Made by a program: the position numbers and the translations under genes. The notes under the pieces are model-generated. The model saw nothing but the letters and a program-made list of their open reading frames with translations. It had not been told where the DNA came from and searched no databases. A stretch of 64,000 nt of DNA from Blasia pusilla (lineage: Eukaryota > Marchantiophyta > Marchantiopsida > Blasiales). Positions 11,694-22,689 of this stretch are shown one piece after another; the stretch's first letter is position 1; the number at the start of each line of letters is the position of its first letter. The stretch covers positions 13,144,001 to 13,208,000 of the forward strand of contig CM114272.1 in the NCBI GenBank assembly GCA_050084515.1, read 5' to 3'.

Positions 11694-11969
11694 TTGCTGG
11701 AGGGACGCGAAGGTATGGTATGGAAGGACCATGTGCGTAATTATGCACCATGTCACCTTCCTCACATTGATGATACAGTAGATCCGAGCTCAGTTGTAAT
11801 TCCTGTAGGCTTACGTTGTATGTTGTGTGGTTTTGCTCATGGTACGGCCACGATGCTAGTGTGTGATGGATGTTTGAGAGGTTGGCATATGGTATGTCTA
11901 ACGCCACCTCTTACTAGGGTTCCTCGGGGACAATGGATGTATCCCAAATGTACAAAGAGGAGATACTAG
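11694..11969 (+). pseudogene. PHD finger at the C-terminus of the integrase
   Basis: A PHD-type zinc finger ends the polyprotein. PHD fingers read histone H3 tail modifications, so it could have guided integration to a chromatin state, as chromodomains do in chromoviruses; that role is inference. Visible ligands are CMLC at 11,818, CDGC at 11,860, HMVC at 11,886 and a final WMYPKC. This is the Cys4-His-Cys3 pattern except that the first Cys of the last pair is Tyr (TAT; a G-to-A change from TGT would explain it). The invariant Trp two residues before that pair is kept. The frame is the same as the integrase C-terminus, and the stop at 11,967 is followed by the 3' untranslated part. Confidence 0.75.
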
Positions 11970-12273
11970 GCAGGTTTCGATTCCGACTTTTTTTGTGACA
12001 TGGATGACAAGAAGGCGACTAACGATGGGGCCACATGAGCACCTAGCCTTTCTGCTCTTAGCGTCCTAGAGATGTATGTCATGGTAGGTAGGGATAGATG
12101 GCTATCTAGAGTTAAAGGGACCTAACCACCAACTAGGGGGGCGATTGGAGATATTTGAGTACTTCTTGTCTTGTTATTTGGATGCCATGAGCTAGCATGG
12201 GATCGTGCGTGTTTGTGTGTGTGTTTCGTGACAATGATGTATGTTGTGTTGCGATATGTATGCACACGACAAC
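11970..12273 (+). other. 3' untranslated part of the DNMT element
   Basis: This is non-coding sequence between the PHD finger and the 3' LTR-like repeat. A G-rich run (12,134-12,143) is the best candidate for a polypurine tract but lies about 130 bases before the repeat that matches the 5' LTR. The segment starting TTGGAGATATTT at 12,145 is itself repeated at 12,789 and 13,034, so the true LTR edge could be here instead. Confidence 0.4.
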
Positions 12274-13165
12274 TGTCAAGTCTTTTATGATAGATATGTG
12301 AGATCTAGTACAGCGCCTTCGTGAGTAGTGGAGGACAGGTTCAGTAGGTCGAGGATGACCTACTCATGCCCCGGAAAACCTAAGAGAGCAGGTTTCCCCT
12401 TCGTTTCGGCTCATTTGGAGCCATATTGAGCAACTAACTATTTTAGGTGAGTACCATTTTGAATTTATGATTGAATTTTTATTTTTTGGAAAGTGGCCCT
12501 TGACCTCCTACATTAGGTCAAGAGCCAAGGAGGTGACTTGGGAGAATAGGTTACCATGGAGAGAGCTTGGGAGAGGGGAGGGGTATACCTCAAGGAGAGA
12601 GAGCTTGAGAACTCGTTCTCTCTTTGTTGAACCTCTTGGCATGACGCGGCGGAACTATGGTCCCTTGCATTGTGAGTGTTATCCTAGCCTCTCATTAGGA
12701 GAGTGGGTTTGGTTTGACATGAGAAAGAGTGCACACCTTTGAGAGCTATGGTGTGAGATGGTGTAGAGAGAGATTGGATCTTACTCTATTGGAGATATTT
12801 TAGTACTTCTTGTCTCGTCGTTTGGATGCCATGAGTTAGCATAGGATCGTGCATGTTTGTGTGTGTGTGTTCAGTGATATCCTCTTGGCATGAGGCGGCG
12901 GAGCTATGGTCCCTTGCCTTGTGAGTGTAACCCAAGCCTCTCATTAGGATAGTGGGTTTGGTTTGACATGAGAAAGAGTGCACACCTTCCAGAGCTATGG
13001 TGTGAGATGGTGTAGAGAAAGATTGGATCTTACTATATTGGAGATATTTTAGTACTTCTTATCTCATTGTTTGGATGCCATGAGTTAGCATGGGATCGTG
13101 CGTGTTTGTGTGTGTGTTTGGTGACAACGATGTATGATGTATAGCGATGTGTATGGGCACGACAT
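12274..13165 (+). repeat. 3' LTR-like repeat followed by truncated tandem copies
   Basis: Positions 12,274-12,787 match the 5' LTR-like repeat. Directly after it the TTGGAGATATT segment recurs (12,789-12,873), joined to the last 150 bases of the LTR-like repeat (12,874-13,025). Then the TTGGAGATATT segment occurs a third time (13,034-13,165). Both junctions have the same form (TTACTNTA then TTGGAG), suggesting unequal recombination expanded and trimmed a 3' UTR-LTR unit. Confidence 0.65.
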
Positions 13166-13549
13166 CTTTCCTATAGAAGAGTTTTTCCTGAAGAATAGTT
13201 CTTCAACCTATTGCTTCCTATTCTCTCGTCTTTATGTTCTCCTTTCTATTTTGAATTATTAACATTATTACGTACATTACATCCCATGCTTCTTTCGCTT
13301 CACAACGTTGTCATACCAATTGGCTTCTTCCCTTAACGTAATGAAACACAACCCTAAACAAATCTTCCTTGAAGTTCTTTGCAAGTCCTTATAACTTCTT
13401 CAATTCTTTGAAACACTTTCTTCGTATTTCCTATAAATTTATTTTGAAAAACCATTAAAACTACTAGTTCATCCTTTTCTTCTTATTAAGCTCTTTTCAA
13501 GTTACCACTATCATAGATGGTAGCTATTGAGACTCATACTTTGTGACTA
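13166..13549. other. AT-rich spacer, nothing recognised
   Basis: No gene or structured repeat is supported between the LTR-like array and the CACTA remnant. Confidence 0.4.
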
Positions 13550-14660
13550 TTGAGTCTTTAATCGGAATCACGACATGCTCATAATAGGATTGCCTAGGGT
13601 TAAAAAGGGAAAGTTATAATCCTTTCTTTAGAAAAGCCACTCCAAGATGGTCCATCTTGGAGTGGTATTTGGATGTGGTAAAATATTTCGTCAAATCTCG
13701 GGGATGACTTGAAGCTTATATGGTTGAAGAATACATACTCAACAAAGCCCTTGGTTTCATCATGGAGTACATGCAAGAATTCAATGTTATTCAAACAAAA
13801 TTTTGTGATGAAATCGAGGATGAAGGTAAAAATGGTGAAGTATTGGAAGGTGGGCATCAAACAAAAATCTTCCGTGGAACTCATAGAAGTGGCACTTACA
13901 TCTGTGAATGTTTGACACCTTGGGTGGAGTGAGTATTGTTTTCAAATTAGTTCCTAAGGTTCTAATCATGATTTGGAGTTAAGAAAATTTATGTTCGAAA
14001 TCTCTTGAATATTATGTTAGTGATGCAAGTAGCTTTATTCTTACCCTTGTGCGGCATTGTTTGTTTTGTAGAAGTTCAGGGAATCAGAAATGGGTGACTT
14101 CAAGTGAAAACGTGTAAAGATTAGAGAGTGTGTTTCCTAAGGTGAAGAATAATTGAAATATTTATCAAATCTTCAATCCCATCTTCTCAATGGTACACTT
14201 CATACAAAAAAAAAAAGCTTATAGTAACCACTATATAGTAGAAGATAGTAGTTCCTATACCACATTTGATTCGAGGATAGCATTGACATTTTTCCAAGAC
14301 CAAGATGATGATCATCCATCAACCCATTTTTATCCTTACGTGGACATGTTTTTCAAACATTTGGTATTAGACTATGGGGGTTCCAACGGTATTATCCTTG
14401 GGTGTGAGTTGGGTCAAGATGGTGTAGAAGAGAACCTACCATGGTCTATGATGAGAATGGATTTTTGCTTGTAAACTTTTGAAAGTGTGTAGCATTGAAC
14501 ATTGATCCATTTGTATTCCCAAGTCAAGTAGAACAAGTGTTCTATGTAGATGTTAAAGAGAAACATGTATGGAGAGTTGTGATGTAAAAGCATGCTAGAT
14601 CAAAGAGGGTTGTGAGAGGAGGGTTAGAACTTTCAACAAAAGACCATACGGAACCCATAA
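13550..14660 (+). pseudogene. Remnant of a CACTA transposase gene
   Basis: Translated pieces match the CACTA transposase at 25.5-36.6 kb. Around 13,720-13,870 a stretch with EEYILNKALGFIMEYMQEF aligns to EGYIKDEALGFVTEYMKRF of the larger element (28,000-28,060), both with an acidic segment next. Around 14,210-14,400 KAYSNHYIVED and the following YTTFDSRI/ALDYGG-like pieces align to KAYGNHYRVEGE and its downstream part. A PFVFPSQVEQVF-like block in the larger element is matched near 14,507-14,545 in broken frames. Frameshifts and stops separate the pieces, so this is an old fragment lacking the tnp2 part. Confidence 0.6.
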
Positions 14661-16900
14661 AATTTAATGCCCACACCATCCTAGACATTGAATTTCTTTA
14701 TTCATCATTAGTTGGAGCCATTTATATTATCAAAGGTTGAAGTAGATGTAGCAAACATAGATTATGTTGCGAATAATGGAGAATATACTATTAAGGACTC
14801 AAACCAAGATCCTACCTCAAGAAAAAAAATGATCAAAGTATTGATTGAGTTTACTTAAGGGTATTCATGGATCTTTATGAAAATTTTCTACTTGCAAGGA
14901 TTTTTTGAATTACAACTTTATTATTTCTAATCCGTTAATTAGTAATATTTACAGATCCTTCTGTAAATAACAACTCTCGTCTCTGATGTGTATTGCTTGT
15001 TGGACTTAGCTAGATGGTCATCAGATGTTAGCAACGCTTGTATCTACTTTGGAAAGGGGACCCAGGGAAAGCATTCAAGTTGCTATGGTTGCCGCTGGAA
15101 TGGATAAAGAGGCCTTTGGTACTCATGCTATTGTTGAATTTTCCTCCTCAAATCTCCCCATAGGCAAGCTAGAGATTATTGGTAGAGATGTTCGAATTGA
15201 TAGCGAGGACCGATTCGAGGAGGAAAGAAACCATATATTAGAGATTTCAGTAGTAGATACCATCAACTATGTGAGGAGTGTGTGCCTTTGTGAGAGAAGA
15301 ATCACATAAATTTGGCTTAGAACTATACATGCGCCTCATTATTCTTTGACTTTGAATTAAGATTTTTTTAATGTAATTTACAAAAAATCTTTGTTGGCTC
15401 CCAATTCATAATATTTAGTGGAGAAATATGCACAATGTTGGTAGTCAATGTTTTGTTAACATAATGCTTTTGCAAGGAATTTATTGAAAAAATGAAAGAG
15501 AATAAGCATGGAGTTGGTAAGAAGACCGAAAGAACTCGCTAAGGAGTGTGCTCTTACAATCCAAAAGTAGACAACAATAGAAATCTCAGTAGGAGAGCTA
15601 CAATGTTAGAGGACTTATCTAATGAGGATGAGAAGCTATATAACGATGGGAGTTAATCACATATAGCGTATGAAGATACTCTTGAGCAATGGACCCCAAT
15701 GACTATAATGGAGTTTGAGTCGCCAAAGGGAAATCTCGCTTGAAAACAACCAAAGGCCATATTGTTAGTTTGAATTTCTTCAAAGTGTTTCCATGCTACA
15801 TCGTAAGTTTTTCTTTTTCTTTTGCTAATGTGTATGTATTTTCATCCTAACATTGATTATTTTTAATTTCATGAAAAGAGCCTAAGTCCCTCCCAAAAAA
15901 CACAAGGACAATGCCGAGGGTATGCAACCTTCTCAACTTCTTGGAATGTTGCAATGGACGTATCTAGGTTTCCAAATTTCTCCTCAATGATAACCAAATA
16001 TATAAAGTATATACTTTAGTATTGATTTAAGTTACATTTATGGTGAACAAGAACAAGAAGGATACACATGCTCTATATCTCATGCTCGTAGCTTCATATT
16101 CGCTATTGCATCAATTTTTGAGTGCAAGTTATTATCCTTCCAATTTAGGATTGTGGTCACAGAGATCAGTAAAGAAAAAATTTCCTCATCTAAAGTGCTT
16201 TTTTTTAAAGGAAAAATAATTTTGTGGTTGTTGGTCAACATCTCTTATGTTGATCATAACTCTTTGATGTTATGTTTTATGTTTCATATGAAGAGTACAA
16301 CTTTACTCATGAGATTCATTTTATATTGAAGCACATTTTTGGTTCAAAACCTAGACCCTCTATTTTTTATATTTGTATACAATGAAGATTTCATGTTCAA
16401 TAAAAAAGAGATACTAGTTATTGTCTCTAAAACATTCCCATACATGCCTAATTAGAGTATCATTTTCATGGATTTGCCTTCTTTCCAAATGGATGTTGAT
16501 ATGATTTGCAATTTTGTAACCATATATTCCCCATATGAATAATTTATGATTACATATAGTCAATAAGTAGTGACATCAATTTTATAGTTAACAAACTTAT
16601 ACTACAATTTAGTCATAACTAGTTTCAAATATAAGACGGAGTAGAGTCTTTATGCACACACTTGTATGCAAATAAACACTAGTTTTTATAACAAGCAACT
16701 AAACTAGAATAAATCTTCGTGAAACACCACATTTTGTATTACAAAATAGATGTATGTGTCATTCATACCATATCTACACGTCATCATAAATTACCAAATA
16801 AACATTTTCCATGTATCATCTGTCGTACACATACACATCGTTACACAACATGCATCGCAATCATCGAATGCAAACACAAACACACACAATCCCATATATA
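14661..16900. other. AT-rich sequence, no supported gene
   Basis: An open frame at 15,025-15,309 (about 94 codons) has no domain I recognise. The stretch 15,480-15,800 might continue the CACTA remnant towards its second gene, but I cannot show it. The rest is AT-rich with no structure I can name. Confidence 0.35.
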
Positions 16901-16934
16901 GTCCAAACATCGTGATTGACAGATACCAAAATAA

Positions 16935-17291
16935 CAACTTCTGAAATAGTAAGTTTATATATATGGCTCCAAATAAGCCGAAACAAAGGGAAAACCTACT
17001 CTCTCAAGTTACCCGTGGCCTCACTAGATCATCCTCAACTGCTTGAGACTGTTCTCAAGTATCCTCAAATTCGCTCTACTACATCCTATCGATCTACCGA
17101 AATAGAGATGACAACTATTGTGTGCATACACATCACGACACAACATATATCTATAAAGTCAACTATGCTCAAAATTGTAGCTTACCAAGATAGTAAGTTT
17201 TTATATATGGCTCCAAATGAGCCGAAACGAAGGAAAAACTTGATCTCTCTTGTCACCCGTGGCCTCAACAGGTCATCCTCGACCTCTTGAG
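16935..17291 (-). repeat. Two tandem LTR fragments of the DNMT-element family
   Basis: Read on the minus strand, two adjacent pieces match the LTR-like repeat at 12.27 kb, each containing the GGAGCCATAT and GGTCGAGGAT-type segments. The first also continues into sequence matching 12,240-12,273, that is, element 3' UTR joined to LTR as in the 12 kb copy. This fits the 3' end of a minus-strand copy whose RT lies at 17.3-18.4 kb. Confidence 0.6.
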
Positions 17292-17314
17292 GTTGTACTC
17301 AAGAGGTCGAGGAT
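17275..17314. repeat. Perfect inverted repeat (17-bp arms, 6-nt loop)
   Basis: ATCCTCGACCTCTTGAG at 17,275-17,291 is exactly the reverse complement of 17,298-17,314. The left arm is the edge of the LTR fragment, and the right arm begins the sequence leading into the RT remnant. It looks like an inversion or template-switch junction rather than a terminator. Confidence 0.8.
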
Positions 17315-18392
17315 ATTAGGTCGGACTCCATGAACAACTTAAGTGATTGGTGATTAGTAATATATAATCGTAAAGGGGTTTCTGAATAAGGAAGACTTAA
17401 AATACGTGAGAACCCACGATGTTGCCAATTAGAAGCACTGACCCTCATACCAGCTATACTTTGTCTCTGCAGTATTGTTGGAGCGACTAGTATAAGCCAC
17501 CATGAACTTTCTACCCTCATTATCATGTTGGCCGAGCACCGCTCCTTGCACCAATATACTCTAATCATTAACCAACTGGAAAGGATGACCCAAATTGGTC
17601 TCCTCAATATGGGTGCGGAACTCAACCTATCTTAGAGAAATTGAAATGCTCTCTATTACTCATCCCCCAAGTGCCACTTGTGATCCACCTTGGTCAGCAA
17701 GGTTAGTGGCTTTGCAATCAAATTGAAACCCTTGACGTATCATTGATAGAAGTTCACCAATCCCCAGTATGCAGGAACTTGACTCATATTTATAGGGCGT
17801 GGAATGCATGAGATAGCCTCTACCTTCGTTTGCTACACACTCAGGCCATCTGGTTATATCTTATGACCCATGTACTCAATTAGGTTGTATAAGAACTTGC
17901 ACTTGCTTGGATGTAGCTTCAACCCATGTTACTGCAATCTTTGAAACACCTCCTCCAGGTGTTTCTCAGGCTTCTCAACCATGGTGCTAAAGACTACGAT
18001 ATCATCAATATAATACCTAGGAAAATCCACACCTGCCAAAATCCTATCCATGACCCTCTGAAACTTTTTTGCGCATTCCTTAACCCAAATGGTAAGAACC
18101 TCCAATGGTACAAATAATCCTTTCGGTGAGGATTAATGCCCCAAAATGCCGTCTTCTGCGTGTCCTTCTATCTGATAGGCACTTGATGGTATCCGACTCA
18201 AAGATCCAACAAACTAAAGATCTTTGCGTGTCTAATAGCATCAAAGATCTCCTCGAGAGTGAGCATGACATACCTATCAGACTTTTCCTGCCATTTGATA
18301 AGTCGCTTATCTCCACACATCCCTCTATCCGTCAAGTTTCCATGGACATCCTTCTTGGAGGGTATGAAAATGGTAGATGCATAATCTCCATG
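17315..18392 (-). pseudogene. RT/RNase H fragment of a second DNMT-family element
   Basis: On the minus strand the translation follows the main copy's RT and RNase H from KKDVHGN (18,350) through the substrate-binding and YIDD region (about 18,010) to the ITNHQSLKLFMES block of RNase H (17,330). It has frame breaks but keeps sense codons at some stop positions of the main copy: CAG versus TAG at 9,244 and TTA versus TAA at 9,451. It shares the TAA at 9,604. The RT is cut at 18,392 by an LTR of another family, and integrase and PHD are missing between RNase H and the LTR fragments at 17.29 kb. Confidence 0.75.
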
Positions 18393-19375
18393 TGTCATGC
18401 GTCTACTCTCCTTGAACATCAATCTAAAGTGTTGTGAAAGCATGTGATCAGTAGGACATACTCTCACTCTTGATATTCACTCAAACATATACTCAAGTTA
18501 GTCAGATTTGGGTCAATCAACGCTCCAACTCAGCGAGCTCTCGACTTAGCCTCTCATCAAGCTCAACCTTCCTAGTTTCTTACTTTACAACACATGAAAG
18601 TATCTCAAGACTTGGGACAAAATTTATTGTTAGTCCAAGCATCTCAAACGTCATTTGCACGCCTACTAGTACAACTATCCAATGGACCTTGAATGAGTCT
18701 CTTACTTATACTCACTAAAATAAGTCACGGGTTGGAATCCAAGTGTGGCATTCGAAATCCACTCCCCTAGACGAGATTTGGGTTCTGAGCCCCAATACCA
18801 AACTTTCGCTCCATTCCATGCCTTTGAGCCGCCCTATGGCGCCCCAAAGTGGGATTCGAGGTCCCAAGCATCCTTGGAGACACTCCCCCTTCCTAGCACT
18901 TTTGGGAATCCTAGCCCTCCCCTTAGCTTTGGGTAAGAGATAGTTAGGCCTCTCCTTTTGGACCTCAACCCAACTCCCCGTACAATCCATTTTGGGAAGT
19001 TTCTATGCCTCTACTTGTGCATTTTCTGAGATCTTTCTTGGAATAGGCTTTCCATATGCTTTCCAACACCACTTTTCTTGTCCCGGATATATTTTGGGAC
19101 TAAATATTATGATCTCAAACATAGTCAAAACCCCAAATGCTAGACGCAGTCCAAATTCGGTTCTCACCTCTTTGGCAACGAACCTTCCTAGACTTGACTC
19201 CTCTCAAGTCTTGCTTCACATTTGGTGTAGGTTTCCTCGTTGCAACCATAAACGGATGAAGCGCATAAACTCTATTTGCGCATTTCATCTCTTGCAACTC
19301 TTCTAAGAAACCTATCCAAAGCGCAACCCTCAGCGTGAGCCCACTAAAGTTTTGATGTTCAGCTTGGCGTTCGTT
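18393..19375 (+). repeat. Diverged chromovirus LTR (solo or truncated)
   Basis: This matches the LTRs at 28,804 and 35,188 in the same direction along the + strand. It starts TGTCATGCGTCTACTCTCC against TGTCGTGCGCCTACTCTCC and includes the GGGTTGGAATCCAA segment near 18,729. Identity is much lower than between the two 28/35 kb LTRs, so it is an older insertion. It interrupts the RT fragment on its left. Its right end is eroded and no target duplication is evident. Confidence 0.7.
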
Positions 19376-19421
19376 TGGTTCACTAGAAGAAAAGCATGAC
19401 TTTTATGACTACAACTAGAAT

Positions 19422-19630
19422 GACTGATGTTTTTCATGACTCAAACGTAAGACTAGAATGTTTCTTAGTCAAATGGTAGTCATATCTTTCCATCAAATAC
19501 TAACATCTTAGTCATATAAAATATGACTGATGTTTTTCATGACTCAAACGTATGACAAGAATGTCCCTTAGTCATATGGTAGTCATATCTTTCCATCAAA
19601 TACTAACATCTTAGTCATATAAAAATATCA
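19422..19630. repeat. Two-copy tandem repeat, period about 103 bp
   Basis: A segment beginning GACTGATGTTTTTCATGACT occurs at 19,422 and again at 19,525, with the following TAGTCATATCTTTCCATC also repeated. AT-rich sequence with many TCAT/ATGA motifs continues on both sides. No coding potential is seen. Confidence 0.75.
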
Positions 19631-20040
19631 CTAAGTCATTGTAGAATTTTGGGATATGGCTCCATCATGTCCCAAAATGACTTGCTAAGAATTGAGTTAT
19701 TTTAAAACTCTAACACGTAATATTTCAGTCTTATGAGAATATGAGTGATTGAATAACTTTGGATTTCTCCTAAGTTATATCATGAAATATCTCAAAAAAT
19801 GTTGAGTCATTTTGTATCAATGAGTTATATTTATGAATTAATCATAAATTAAAATGCTATAAACATTATTTATTATTAATAATTAAAAAATTCAATAGAA
19901 TAATGATTTCAACTTTACTTTTATTTTGAACCAAATGAAAAAAATACTCCCACCTTGATGGAATTAAACATCATTCACAAAAAAAAAATTCGCTTGTAGA
20001 TGGGTTGGGAAAAAGTCCTAGAAACACTTACCTTATTAAG
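19631..20040. other. AT-rich spacer
   Basis: No gene or repeat structure is recognised between the two tandem repeats. Confidence 0.35.
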
Positions 20041-20065
20041 AGCGATGGATCTTAGCTATAGGAGG

Positions 20066-20760
20066 AGGGCGGGATCGAGCTCATATGTAGAGTCGAAGGC
20101 AAAGAGAGCAAATATTTAGCTGTAATATTTAAGGAGTTTCTATGTCCCTTATCGAGGACCCCGAGTAAAAATAATACGTCGTCTCGGAGCTTTACCAGGA
20201 TTAACTAATATAGGATAACGGCTAAGGAGGATTTGAAAAGCATTATGGCATCAAGATTTCAAAGTTTAGCCAGGGCCTATCTCAAGACCCAACTACTCGT
20301 CGAGTAGTGTCACTCACAAGAAGGCTTTCCTAACGAAGACGATACCTAAGGAAGAGAATAAGCTTGCGGCAAATGACGAGGGCGGGATCGAGCTCATATG
20401 TAGAGTCGAAGGCAAAGAGAGCAAACGCGGGAGAGATAGCTAGTGCGAGTGAGCCTAAGGCAGAGTGAGAGTTAACGCACAAGAGCTTGATTGAGTGAGC
20501 TCGAGGAGGAGAGAGACCTAATGCGAGAGTGCGCAAGTTAGCTTGAGGCATAGAGAGCTAACAACAAGGGCGAGATCAAGCTCATCTGTAGAGCCAAAGG
20601 CAAAGAGAGCAAACGCGGGAGAGCTAGCTAGCGTGAGTGAGAGCTAAAGCATCAGAGGGAGAGCTAACTCATGAGAGCATGATCGAGTGAGCTCGAGGAG
20701 GAGAGAGTGCGCAAGTTAGCTCGAGGCATAGAGAGAGCTATTTCCCGAGGAAGACAGAGA
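20066..20760. repeat. Imperfect tandem repeat of about 190 bp, GAG/AGC-rich
   Basis: A segment reading GGGCGGGATCGAGCTCATAT and then AGTCGAAGGCAAAGAGAGCAAA occurs near 20,067 and 20,382, and in altered form near 20,567. A second segment, GAGTGAGCTCGAGGAGGAGA, recurs near 20,495 and 20,687. The repeats carry no consistent open frame. They could be a minisatellite or the leader of an unrecognised element. Confidence 0.65.
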
Positions 20761-21064
20761 ATGTTGAGGCAAATCCGGAGAGAGAATGCTAAGGTAGAGA
20801 GATATGGTTCTGAATGTGGAGCACACTGCAACATTACATTGCATAGTACCGAGATCAAGGATCTAGGGTTGAGCTCTAGCCCTGGCTGTGGGGTTTTGGC
20901 ATGACAAATGGGCTTACGGGTTAGTTTCTCTTACTTACGACATTGGATTGAGAGTTTTTGCTCAAGTACATTCGATAGATTTCCTTCATGAATAGGAGCT
21001 ACTCGTCTATTGAAATCCCCGTCTCTATCACATATATTGTTCGACGGTGACCACTCATTTTACA

Positions 21065-22160
21065 GAATGATTATCGTGGGTAAATCCAGTGGAGTAGAAA
21101 CAGGCTTTTCCTCAGCCATTCTATACCTTGTCAGCATCGCATCAATGTAGTGAGTCTGACTGAGTCTAATCCATCCTTCTGCTCTGTTCCTCTCAACTTT
21201 AGTTCCAAGAATGAACTTCACTGGGCCTATGATAGTCATAGCAAAGACTGAGCAAAGATTGTCCTTTTGCTTGCTGGATTTCTTTCTTACTTTTGCCTAG
21301 CAAGAGGAGGTCATCTACATACACTGCAATGAACAATGTACCATTTTTGCAGTAAACACTCAAATCTGCATGAGCTCTAAAAAACCCCTGTTTCCTAAGG
21401 TAAGAGTCCAACTTTTCATACCAGGCTCTTGGAGCCTGTTTAAGACCATACAATGCCTTCTTCAACAAACATGCATTGCCCCTATGTCCACCATACCCAT
21501 CTGGAACATCCATGTAGATGGTTTCCTTCAGTCTCCATTCGGAAAAGTAGTCTCCACATCTAATTGCTCCACCTCCCCATTTTTTCTTCAAACTAGAGCT
21601 AAAAGCAACCTTATGGAACAGACCGTGCTCTGAGAGCAAAGGTCTTTGTATAATCAACTTCAGCTTGCTGATTGAAACCCTTTGCTACAAGACGAGCTTT
21701 GAACTTTACCACTTCATTGTTAGCTCCTCTCTTGATCTTGAAAACCCATTTGCAACCAATGGATCTCCTGTCTTTGGGTAGGTCAGTCCACTCCCATGTG
21801 CCATTCTTTGCAAGAGACTTTTTATCTTGATCAATGGAAACCTTCCATTTGCTCCAATCAGGTCTACTCATAGCCTGTGCAAGTATTTTCGGTTCATCTT
21901 CTCCATCCATAGTAAGACAAGCTTCTTCATCCACTGAGGAGTGAGCCTGTTTCTCATGATGAACTCCTAACCTGTCAATAGGTGTTCTCGTTCTTCCGGA
22001 TCTCCTTGGCAATGTCTCTGCCACTTCTTCAGTTTGTGCATCTTCAGAGGTACTTGGTACTTCAGCAAGTTGAAAGTTGGATTCCTGATGATTCTCCTCA
22101 GTTTGGACAACTTTATGCTTTCTCCTGACATATAGATAGTTTCATATAAATTCCACGTAC
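21065..22160 (-). pseudogene. Ty1/copia reverse transcriptase fragment
   Basis: The minus-strand translation shows the start of the copia RT domain (WKVSIDQDKKSLAKNGTWEW, then GCKWVFKIKRG and KARLVAKGFNQ at 21,840-21,690). It then shifts frame to MDVPDGYG, ALYGLKQAPRAWYEKLD (21,460-21,420) and the catalytic YVDDLLLLG box (about 21,310). Further frame changes lead to ILGTKVERNRAEGW and STPLD near 21,080. Integrase precedes RT in copia elements but is not found upstream, and RNase H is missing downstream, so this is a truncated piece. A frame break near 21,630 follows TFALRA, where intact elements continue through the RT domain. Confidence 0.85.
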
Positions 22161-22174
22161 TACAACACGTGAGT

Positions 22175-22510
22175 TCATTGTCCCACATCAACTCCAAACT
22201 GCAACAACACCGCTTCCCATGGAGTCGACCACTTCTGGAAGTGCGGATTCATCATAGGCGAGACAATGTAAGCAAATACTACCTCTAGGGTGACAGCTTT
22301 GCTGCTCAGCAATTCAAGCTCAGCAACAGACTTCCCGGTGCATTCTTTGTACCGCATGTTCTCCTCGATGAGAGCCTGCACTTGACTGGCCCTTTGTTCT
22401 TTATCGTTTGTTATTCGCTGTAGCTCCCAACATATCCTCTTAGCTTCTTCCCTCAACTCTTTATTCTGTTTCAGTCTCTCCTGCATTGTGGCCTGCGCAT
22501 TTCGAGGCAT
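22175..22510 (-). other. Uncharacterised open frame with coiled-coil character
   Basis: A minus-strand frame of 111 codons begins at an ATG (22,510). Residues 1-70 are rich in Glu, Lys, Gln and Leu with heptad-like spacing, suggesting a coiled coil. I recognise no family. It directly precedes the copia fragment and could be a captured host segment or chance. Confidence 0.25.
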
Positions 22511-22689
22511 AGAAATCCTTCAGCTAGAAGAGTCTCAAGCTACAATTTAAGATCTCCAATTGCTTCTTTGAATTCCTTGGTAAGCACCCCAGATCCTTTC
22601 ATTACGTTACACGTAAGTCTGGAAAACAAAATATAGACGAATGGCAGGTAGATTCATCACTTCAGTACCTTGCTTGCATCAAGCTGATC

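Larger units (their letters stand above)
3037..12788 (+). mobile_element. Ty3/gypsy-type retroelement carrying a DNA methyltransferase and a PHD finger
   Basis: This is a nearly full-length but inactive LTR retroelement. In order it has an LTR-like repeat (3,037-3,545), a long leader, gag with a zinc-knuckle-like motif, an aspartic protease, a C5-cytosine DNA methyltransferase domain, reverse transcriptase, RNase H, a DDE integrase, a PHD finger and a 3' LTR-like repeat (12,274-12,788). RT-RNase H before integrase is the Ty3/gypsy order. The methyltransferase lies inside the same reading frame between protease and RT, so it belonged to the polyprotein and is not a separate insertion. Cytosine methyltransferases captured by retrotransposons have been reported from charophyte algae and dinoflagellates, and this copy looks like that kind of element. 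It cannot encode its proteins now: gag has one in-frame stop, pol has about 17 plus a few small indels. LTR boundaries are approximate because the ends are rearranged and no target duplication was found. Confidence 0.9.

Noticed and set aside
12145-12273. Start of the 3' LTR directly after the G-run
   Set aside because: This segment is absent from both 5'-type copies (3,037 and 45,357), so I treat it as 3' UTR, although the point is not settled.
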